This document shows, piece by piece, positions 20,688-27,932 of a stretch of 27,932 bases of DNA (its first letter is position 1; each line of letters starts with the position of its first letter). The DNA is from Acanthamoeba sp. SK_2022b (Eukaryota > Discosea > Longamoebia > Acanthamoebidae): NCBI GenBank assembly GCA_027943245.1, contig JANDJZ010000739.1, forward strand, positions 1 through 27,932, in the 5' to 3' direction. The translations under genes were made by a program, and so were the position numbers. The notes under the pieces were generated by a model. That model saw only the letters and a list, made by a program, of their open reading frames with translations, ran no database searches and had not been told where the DNA came from.

Positions 20688-22132
20688 ATGGACGCAGCGG
20701 ACGAGACGCCCGACACCGTCGTTGGTTTAGGCAAGGAGAATATCAAGTCGACGAGCAACAAGCTGTCGAGGAGAGAGCAGCTCGAACTGTGGAGGCAACA
20801 GCGAAAAGCGAGCGGCGCCAAGAGAGCAGCAGTAATCCAAGCGGATGCCGCAAGTATCGACAAAGCAAAGCCGCTGAGTCGCAACAGCTCCTCGAAGGCG
20901 CACGGCAGGACAACTTCAACAACGGAGGATGCTTCGTCGAAGCCGAAAAAAGCCGGACCTACCTGCCCCCCCGAACGTGTGCAGATCGCGCCGCCGATTC
21001 GCGGGGTCGTACATTCTACAAAGGGGACTCGCGAAGACAGGCTGAAGGAGTATCGGAAAGGACAGCGGAGCATAAAGGAGCACAAGGCAAGGTACACATT
21101 ATATATAGATATATAGATATATATTATTGACACCTTTCCCCTTTTTCCCCCCCTCTGCTCGGTGGCCGCCACTGACCTTATGCAGCAGCGTCCCCAAGAA
21201 GTTGGGATCAAGCGGTTCAGGTCTGCCCGCAAGAGGCACGGGCAATGGCAGGGCCAGACAGAGCGTTGCGCCAACGTCGATGGACATCGAGCACAAGCTC
21301 TTTCAACGAAAGCTTGAGAAAGCTCTGCGGTACTCCAAGGTACCGGCCGTATTGCTTGCACACACAATTCTTTTCCTGTCTATCTTTCATGTTTTATCCA
21401 TAAAAATATAAACATACACACCTTTTTTTTACAGTGTTATCTTTGGGGGGGGAGAGAGAGCGAGAGAGAGAGAGAGAGAGAAGCCTCAATGTGATGTCGT
21501 GGTGCCGCATGTTGACCCAGGCTGGCAAGCCCGAGGAGGCGAGGGCGATCTTCAAGTCCCTGCAAGGGCAGGAGCGGTTCCGCCGTTTCTGTGGGACCAG
21601 CGAGTACTGGGTGGCGCGTGCTCGGTTCGAGGAGGAGTGCCAGAACTTTGCCGGTACTTGGGCCAACGCTCGCGCATTGCGGCATGGGCATAGGGTGGCA
21701 GTGGTCGGGCGTCTCATGTGTCTCTTTTCTCTGTGCCCCGCGCCCCCCGCGTGCTCCAGAAGTGGTTCGTTTGCTGGACACCGCGTCGCTGGCTTGCGCC
21801 AACAAGGTAGGGAACCCTGCCCTGTGGTGGTGGGCATGAGATGAGCTGCATGTTTGTTGTTTCTGACTTGGAGCTCTCGGCCGGCGCCTCCAGGTGGAGG
21901 ATTCGTTCCACTTGGGCAACGCCCTCGCCGGCTTCTTGCTCCGCGTGAATGACCACTCGCACGCGGTGGCCGCGCCGCAAGAGGAAATCGCCCACCGGCA
22001 GATGCCCCGCACCCCCACGCAGCCCCCCACGTCTTCTTCTTCTTCTTCTTGCCCCGCCCCGCAGTCGCCCTTCTTCTTCAACGAATTGGCCCCCGAGAGC
22101 GAGGATTTCCTCTTGGAGTGCTTGCACAAGGC

Positions 22133-22174
<42 letters not shown>

Positions 22175-24017
22175 CACGGCGCCCGGACAGCCCCACCCTC
22201 CGGCCCCAGCCAGCCCCAGCCCCAGTGCCACCCCCCAGGGGCAGCCTGCCGCGGCCAGCGCCTCCTCACCTTACCATCGGCTTCGGCAGGTGGTCGAAGC
22301 GATCAAGGCCTCGCCGCTCTCCGCACGCCTCCCCAACAAGTCTCGGGCGTTGCCGTGCTCTCGAGAGTCCCTCCAGCGCCCCGGGAGGGTGCCACCCTCG
22401 AGCCCCTTGGGCGTGGGCGGCTCGTCGTCGCCCCACGCGGCCATCTTGGCAGACAGTTCCCCTGCGGCCGACCGAGGTCTCCCGCTGCCCGCGTTTGAAG
22501 CTTCCGAATCGCCCTCTGCCACCACGCATGCTGGGCGCCCAGGAGGAGCTTGCGGCGACGACGCCCCTGCTTTCGCCACCACCACCACCTCCACCTCCAC
22601 CTCCACCTCCACCCCCCCTGCAGCCTCGAGCCTCGTTCCGCTTTCCCCGTCGCTTCCGGAGCTGTCCGAGTCCTCCTTCCGCCAGCTCGCTTCTTCGTCG
22701 TCTGGCCCGCGCAGACAGCAGCTGCTGTTCCTCCACTCGCCCAGCGCTCCGAAGCTGACCCTCACCACGCGCCTGGCACTCGGCCAAGCCAGTGCCCAAC
22801 CTGAGCCGCCCGGGCCATGCGAGCAGCACACCTGCCACACCTCGCCCTCGTCCGCTCGCCTCTTGGAGTGGGAGGACGACGGCGACCTGAGTACTCCTGC
22901 TGCTCCTGCTGCTCCTGCTGCTGCGGCCACGCCGTTATCTGCTGGTAAGCAAGCAAGCTCTGCTGCTGCTCTGCTCTCTCCTGTGGGTCCTTGTGACTCA
23001 TCCCGACACCCGCTCCACCTTAGCTCGCTGCGGGGTGGCTCCACTGGGGCCGAACGAGCGGATTTCTCCGCGCCTGGCCAACCCCCAGAGGGTTCCTCGC
23101 CAGCCTCAGGCGTGCGCAGACCGCGAGACCGTCCGTGATGATGAGAGCGATCTCCTGGCCAGCAACTTTGGGACACTATGCCTGTCGTCCTTTGATGATG
23201 TCCCTCGACCCAACAAAGAGAGCGAGCCTGATCTCCTCCAAGGCGGCCCGCCTATGCCATACTGTGCGGACGAGGCGCTACCGCAAATGGGACAAGGATT
23301 TCGGAGGGCCCTTACCCCCTCCTTTGTCACGCCCAGGGATCTTCCCAGGTAAGGCGCCTCCTCTCGCCTCCTCTCGCCCGATTGCGGGTCCCGCTGCTGC
23401 TGCTGCTGCTGTGCGCTCCTTCTGATCGCCGCGTTGCGTACTACCAGTGCTAGAGCGTCGGCAACGCGGGCATCGGGTATCCTACCGACTACTCCGGGAT
23501 TCGGCCGCTTTGACACATACGCCCCCGTCAGGTACGTAAGCTTCGCTCTGCCTGCAGGCACCTGGTACTACGCTGGTGTGTTCTTTTGTTGTTGATGCGT
23601 ACAAACGACTACTGTTTGCGTAGGCGTACGAGCTCCATGCGCAATGCGGTGGGCCTGCTAGATGTAGGGCTATCTCCCATCGCTACCACTCTGCAAGAGG
23701 CGTTGAGGGCCGAGACTCCCATCAACACGCCAGGCGCAAACCCCTTGACGCCCTTCTGCCGCAGTGCGACTACCGAAGCGAGGGTAGAACAAGAGCTGAA
23801 GGGCAGTGCTCTCGTGTACACGCCTGTAAGGCGCAGCCTACGGCTCAACGTCAAGACGTCAAGCCCGCGCATCAACGCCAAGGACACAACGCCGATGGCC
23901 AAGCTGAACACACCGTTTCCATTACGGCGCGGCATCGTCCTGGCTAACCCGCACCTCGTAAATGACGCAGCAAGGGTGGCAACGCGAGAGGAACGTCTCT
24001 CTACGTCTAACGAATAA
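20688..24017 (+). CDS. CKAP2/CKAP2L-like spindle protein, complete unless fused upstream
   Basis: From the ATG at 20688, exons 20688-21091, 21186-21339, 21479-21653, 21760-21806, 21894-22944, 23024-23348, 23448-23531 and 23624-24017 total 2634 nt (877 residues, stop TAA). Points of similarity to CKAP2-family proteins: a KEN box (16-18), an RREQLELWRQQRKASG motif like the Lys/Trp motif of CKAP2L, a helical repeat-like block WCRMLTQAGKPEEARAIFKS / EYWVARARFEEECQNFAEV (about 190-260) like the CKAP2_C region, and a C-terminal YTPVRRSLRL motif (about residue 812). Known role in vertebrates: microtubule nucleation and stabilisation at the mitotic spindle, with removal through APC/C acting on the KEN box. 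The middle is low complexity: Ser run, 13 Gln (22134-22172), Pro/Ser/Thr-rich, Ala-Pro repeats. The acceptor of the third exon lies inside a (GA)n run and is uncertain. Assignment comes from motif order, not a database search. Confidence 0.65.
21453..21482. repeat. (GA)n microsatellite at an intron-exon border
   Basis: GA run after a G8 tract. The in-phase acceptor for the CKAP2-like third exon (AG ending at 21478) falls within it. Confidence 0.9.
22134..22172 (+). repeat. (CAG)13 coding polyglutamine tract
   Basis: Thirteen perfect CAG codons inside the long CKAP2-like exon, preceded by a helix LLECLHKAQ and followed by a Pro/Ala-rich stretch. Confidence 0.98.
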
Positions 24018-24159
24018 CGCGAAAGGAAACGTGTGGTAACCTTCGATCAAAAAAAAAAAAAAACTCAATTTCACCATAGACTCATAGACTCAGGAAGCAC
24101 GCTTCTGTTGGGTCGACACCTTGTTCGTGCTTGTTGTTGTAAAAGAGGCCCCCAAAACT
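24018..24159. other. 3' flank of the CKAP2-like gene with an A-run
   Basis: An A-run of about 14 at 24049-24062 begins 32 bp after the stop codon. The rest (24063-24159) is unique sequence; read on the minus strand it may be the remnant of a retroelement end, but no motif proves it. Confidence 0.45.
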
Positions 24160-24403
24160 CCATAAAAACACCACAACCCCACAACACCACCACAACATTA
24201 CCACATCACCACAACAACAACTCCACCACAGCAACAACAACACCACAACAACACTACCACAACAACACCACCACCTGACCACCACAACAACACCACCACC
24301 ACCACCACCACCACCACCACAACAACAACAACAACAACAACACAGCACCACACCACAACCACCACTCCACCACCTGACCACCTGACCACCACCACCACCA
24401 CAG
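24160..24403. repeat. A/C-rich satellite block 1 (CAC/ACA words)
   Basis: The plus strand is almost only A and C, built of CCA, CAA and ACA words with no fixed long unit, ending in (CCA)n and (CAA)n runs. It interrupts the copia relic at 24403. Confidence 0.9.
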
Positions 24404-25140
24404 GCCATGAGTGCAGCTTCTCCCCAGTACTTCAGCAACATATCCACATCTTGAAGCATGCACCTAACCATCTCATGAGTGTGTGGTTGAAGCGTTCTGC
24501 TACTCCATTGTGCTTGGGTGTGTGTGCAATGAGTGATCCTCTTCTTGACTAGGTAGTGCTGGACTGCGGTACTTGTGTACTTGCCTCCTTGATCACTCTG
24601 CATTGTTGATTGATGCCTGCTGACTCAAGAAAATGCCTGATCAACTCACTTACCTCACTCCTGTTATGGATGAGGTAGATTGTGGCATGCTGGCTGTAGT
24701 TGTCAATAAATGACATGTAGTACAGCTTACCTGATGGTGTGGCCACTGGTCCACACACATCCACTCAAGGGGTCTGGTCGCTCTTGGCCAGTCCATTGTG
24801 GATGTCTGGCCACATCACTTTCACTCAAGTGCACACATTGCATGGTGAGAGCACTCCTCCAGCATGCACCAGCCCAAGTGACTTGACCAAGGCACATCGA
24901 CGTGTCTTACCTATGTGTCCATAGTGGCAGTGAAGCTGGTTGAGTGAGTAGTTTTCTCAAACCGCATTCACTTGGGGCTGTGTAGGCTGGATCAGCTTGA
25001 TCAGTAGTGCTAGCATTACCCCACAGTTGGCCTGGAGCACCTTACAACCATTGTGGTCAAACACACTGCCTCCAGAGTGGTTGATTCGCACCTCATTCCC
25101 TCTGGCCATGACCATGGGCCCATAACCTGTTGTGATGTGT
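24404..25140 (-). pseudogene. Ty1/copia retrotransposon fragment (pre-integrase zinc finger and integrase), decayed
   Basis: Reading the minus strand from 25140 down, GYGPMVMARGNEVRINHSGG and a zinc-binding LHCHYGHIGK...LSPCNVC (24825-24945) match the GAG-pre-integrase domain. Next comes an integrase core, DVCGPVATPSGKLYYMSF with IDNYSQHATIYLIHN (about 24640-24765), then QSDQGGKY (about 24590-24605), and GVAERFNHTLM (about 24466-24500) around the third catalytic acid. The domain order is that of Ty1/copia pol. Stops interrupt it after VNAV, after NVCT and before VDVCG, and the SDQGGKY and AERFNHT parts lie in different frames, so it is not functional. Reverse transcriptase, RNase H and gag are missing. 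It is cut by satellite at one end and by a repeat copy at the other. Confidence 0.85.
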
Positions 25141-25353
25141 GCTGTGTGTGTGAATAGTAGAGTATGAAGTGAGAAAGAACAGGTTCTTTCTGGTTTTATG
25201 GCTGTGAATATATTGTTGTAGACAGTTGTACTACAACATAACTCCTAAACTTAAGGCATGCCTTAATGTGCTAGGAGCTCATTAAGTCCTACCTCATTTG
25301 GTGTTCCAGAGTGACTGTTGATTAGACTACCTAATAAGGTAACTCACAACACA
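25141..25353. repeat. Dispersed ~213-bp repeat, copy 1 (LTR- or MITE-like, hairpin-rich)
   Basis: About 94% identical by eye to 27660-27873 in direct orientation, 2520 bp away. It contains a 9-bp hairpin (agaaagaac / gttctttct, 25172-25191), an 8-bp hairpin with a 9-nt loop (tgttgtag / ctacaaca, 25214-25238), a perfect 16-bp palindrome TTAAGGCATGCCTTAA (25251-25266) and a terminal imperfect hairpin (about 25325-25345). Its ends resemble TG...CA. It abuts the copia relic, so it may be that element's LTR. Confidence 0.9.
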
Positions 25354-25840
25354 CACCACCACAACGCCACACCACATCATCGTCACCATAACACCACAAC
25401 ACCAACACCACACCACACCACACCACAAGACCACTACCCTTCCCACACCACCATCACACCATCACCACAATAACTCAACAATTCCACCACAACACCATCA
25501 CAACAACCACACCACAACAGCACCACAACATCACCACAACACCACATCACCACAACACCACACCAACAACACCACAACATCACCATTACATCATCACAAC
25601 AATATCACAATAACAACATCTCCACAACATCACCACAACCTCACAACACCATCACAACATCGCAACACCACAACAACACACCATTACCACAACACCACAA
25701 AATCACCACAAAAACAACACACACAACAACATCACCACAACAACAGCACATCATCACCACAACACCACCAAAACACCACAACATCACCACAACTACCATC
25801 ACCTCACCACCACACAACGTCACAACAACACCACACTACT
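25354..25840. repeat. A/C-rich satellite block 2
   Basis: CAC/ACA word repeats on the plus strand with interspersed ATC and ATT triplets. No coding potential beyond artificial Thr/Asn/His reading frames. Confidence 0.9.
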
Positions 25841-26315
25841 TTGGTGGGGTGTTGTGGTGTTGTGGTGCTGGTGTTGTTGTTGTAGTTGTTGGTTGTTGGT
25901 TGTTGGTGGTGGTCAAGTGGTGGTGGTCAAGTGGTGGTGGTCAGGTGGTGGTCAGGTGGTGGTGAGGGTGGTGGTGTGGTGGTGTTGGTGATAATGTTGT
26001 GGTAATGTGAGATGTGGTATCATTTTGGTGGAGTGGTGTTGTGATTGTGGTGGTGTTGTTGTTGTTGTGTTAGTGTTGGTGTTGGTGTTGTGGTGGTGCG
26101 GTGGCGTTGTGATGTTGTTGAGATGTTGTGGTGTTCTTGATGTAGGGTTGTTGAAGTGTGGTGGTGTTGTGGGGTTGTGGTGGCGTCGTAGTGTGGTGGT
26201 GTTGTTGTGGTGTTGTTGTGGTGTTGTTGTGGTGGTGGCATTGTGGTGGTGGTGTGGTGTTGTTGTGGTGTGGTGGTGGTGTTGTTGTGGTATGGTGATG
26301 TTGTTGTGGTGTCAC
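25841..26315. repeat. Inverted satellite block (G/T-rich on the plus strand)
   Basis: Same word families as its neighbours but reverse complemented: GTGGTG/TTGTTG on the plus strand. Junctions lie at about 25840 (CACTACTTTGGTGGGG) and at about 26315 (GTGTCACATGTCCACA). Confidence 0.9.
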
Positions 26316-26515
26316 ATGTCCACAACACCATCACAACCACACATCTCCACAACATCACCACTACCACCACACCAACACCCCCACAACATCACAACAACAC
26401 AACAACACCACAGCAACACAACACCACCACCCAATGCCACCACACCACCACAACACCACCACCACAATGCCACCACACCACCACAACAACATCACCACAA
26501 CACATCACCACCACA
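26316..26515. repeat. A/C-rich satellite block 3
   Basis: Return to CAC/ACA words on the plus strand between the inverted block and the 34-bp-arm inverted repeat. Confidence 0.9.
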
Positions 26516-26516
26516 A

Positions 26517-26638
26517 TGTTGTGTTTGCTCCAACTTGGCCAAAAGTGCCTAGTGGTGTTGTGTGTTGTGAGGATAATGACAGCACAACTGACAGGAGAGT
26601 GTCTGGGCACTTTTGGCCCAGTTGGAGCAAACACAACA
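26517..26638. repeat. Inverted repeat with 34-bp arms
   Basis: Left arm 26517-26550 and right arm 26605-26638 are reverse complements at 32 of 34 positions, around a 54-bp unique loop. Arm core: GTGTTTGCTCCAACTTGGCC on the left. Lies as an island in the satellite. Confidence 0.92.
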
Positions 26639-26679
26639 TGGTAGCACAGGATCTGCTCAACTGAACCAGGAGAGTGTCC

Positions 26680-26878
26680 ACCACCACAACACCACAACAC
26701 CATCACCACACTACACCAAAACACCACACCATCACCAAAGCACCACCACAACATGACTAAAACATCATGACAACCTCACTACAATACCACAACACCACCA
26801 CAATGTCACCAAAATACCACAACACCACCACAACAACATCACCACACCATCACCAAAACATCACCACACTACACCTCC
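26680..26878. repeat. A/C-rich satellite block 4
   Basis: CAC/ACA words on the plus strand. The word CAGGAGAGTGTC, seen in the loop of the inverted repeat (26592-26603), recurs near 26667 just before this block. Confidence 0.85.
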
Positions 26879-26990
26879 TATATGCCACTCGTCATCCACA
26901 CTGTACATTACATTGATGGAAAGGCAGTCCTGCTCAAGCTGCCAAATGTGCTTCATTGAAGAGTATTCTCTCCATGGCCAGGCTCCACCA
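26879..26990. other. Unique-sequence island within the satellite
   Basis: About 112 bp of ordinary mixed sequence. On the minus strand one frame is open (WREYSSMKHIWQLEQD, then INVMYSVDDEWHIGG). Too short to identify; it could be a captured coding or retroelement fragment. Confidence 0.5.
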
Positions 26991-27640
26991 CCGCACCACC
27001 AACACATCAGCACAGCATCACCACACCACCACAACACCACCAAAACATCACTACACCACCACAACATCACCTCCACACCACAATACCAACACCACACCAT
27101 CTGCACAACAGCACAACCAAAACACCACATCCACACCAGCACCACACACCACAACAGAACCAGCACCACATCACTACAACACCACACCAGCACCACAGCA
27201 ACACCACCACAACACAGAACCACAACACCACACCAGTACCACAAGACCACAACACACCCACACCATGATATATAACACCACCACATCACCTACAACACCA
27301 TCACACCACAACGCCACAACATACAACACCACCACATCACCACAACACCACCAAAACACACCATAACACCACAACACCACAACACCACCACATCACCACA
27401 ACAGAACCACAACATCATCACAACACCACAACACCACAACAACACCACCACCACAACGTAACTACAACACCACCACAACACCACAACACCATCACAACAC
27501 CACCACAGCACCACCACATCACCACAACACCACCACCCACACTTCACCAAAACATCACTGCAACTGCAACTGCAACTGCAACTACACCACAATACCACAC
27601 TTCCACACTACCACAACACCACAACACCACAACATCACCA
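26991..27640. repeat. A/C-rich satellite block 5
   Basis: The longest continuous CAC/ACA block, including a short (CTGCAA)n run at about 27557-27583. Confidence 0.9.
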
Positions 27641-27659
27641 CCAAAATGTTTTGATTTAT

Positions 27660-27873
27660 GCTGTGTGGTGAATAGTAAAGTGGGAAGTGAGAGAGAACAG
27701 GGTTCTCTCTGGTTTTATTACTGCTGAATATATTGTTGTAGACAGTTGTACTACAACATAACTCCTAAACTTAAGGCATGCCTTAATGTGCTATGAGCTC
27801 ATTAAGTCCTACCTCATTTGGTGTTCCAGAGTGACTGTTGATTTGAGTACCTTATTAGGTAACTCACAACACA
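27660..27873. repeat. Dispersed ~213-bp repeat, copy 2
   Basis: Direct copy of 25141-25353. Its first hairpin has changed on both arms (agagagaac / gttctctct, 27690-27710) and still pairs perfectly. The palindrome TTAAGGCATGCCTTAA is unchanged (27771-27786). The terminal hairpin is GAGTACC / GGTAACTC (27845-27865). Confidence 0.9.
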
Positions 27874-27932
27874 AAACACCACCACACCCACACCATCACC
27901 ACAACAACACCACTACTCATAACACCACAACA
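27874..27932. repeat. A/C-rich satellite block 6, runs off the window
   Basis: Same CAC/ACA words continue to the window end. Confidence 0.85.

Noticed and set aside
21100..21125. (TATAGA)n tract as a promoter TATA element
   Set aside because: It lies just after a good donor at 21092 inside an intron of the CKAP2-like gene, with coding exons in phase on both sides.
20114..21367. 417-codon minus-strand frame with hydrophobic and Cys runs
   Set aside because: Antisense of CAG/GCA runs and of the CKAP2-like exon; the Cys and Leu runs are repeat artefacts.
24198..27598. Many Val/Leu/Cys-rich or Thr/His/Asn-rich frames in the last 3.5 kb
   Set aside because: Translations of the CAC/ACA satellite in both strands; no start context, no domains, composition fixed by the repeat.
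24160..27932. CRISPR array or telomere repeat
   Set aside because: No regular repeat-spacer spacing and no TTAGGG-type unit; eukaryotic satellite fits better.

Overview
This is nuclear DNA of a unicellular eukaryote. Six of its seven genes are split by many short GT-AG introns (roughly 50-270 bp), and the seventh is cut by the window edge. The genes are packed head to head or tail to tail with only about 80-250 bp between them. Coding GC is high, and introns are full of simple repeats. The gene set (TKL-type kinase, RhoGEF/PH, CLU, MSH5, ERH, GON4L-like) fits a free-living amoebozoan of the Acanthamoeba/Discosea type. That placement is inference from style and gene content; no species marker is present.

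Layout. 186-1957 (+) is the 3' part of a DH-PH (RhoGEF-like) gene. 2043-4237 (-) is a complete 11-exon TKL-like protein kinase, convergent with the first gene. 4465-5089 (+) is ERH (enhancer of rudimentary), divergent from the kinase. 5268-9357 (-) is MSH5, the meiotic MutS homologue, with many small exons. 9600-16249 (+) is a complete 20-exon CLU (clustered mitochondria) gene whose reconstructed exons add up to exactly 1379 codons. 16410-about 20521 (+) is a GON4L-like nuclear protein with SANT-like segments. 20688-24017 (+) encodes a protein resembling vertebrate CKAP2/CKAP2L (mitotic spindle proteins), including a KEN box. The last two may be one fused gene: no stop codon separates them and a clean in-phase intron would join them.

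The last 3.9 kb (24018-27932) has no intact gene. It holds a decayed Ty1/copia integrase fragment (-), an A/C-rich satellite built from CAC/ACA words with one block inverted, a ~213-bp repeat present twice (25141 and 27660) with hairpins, one of them showing a compensatory base-pair change between copies, and a separate 34-bp-arm inverted repeat.

No operon or single pathway links the genes. Several concern chromosomes and cell division (MSH5, GON4L-like, CKAP2-like), but neighbourhood in a eukaryote is weak evidence. No tRNA, rRNA or CRISPR array was recognised. All exon boundaries were placed by eye from splice sites, reading phase and family similarity.
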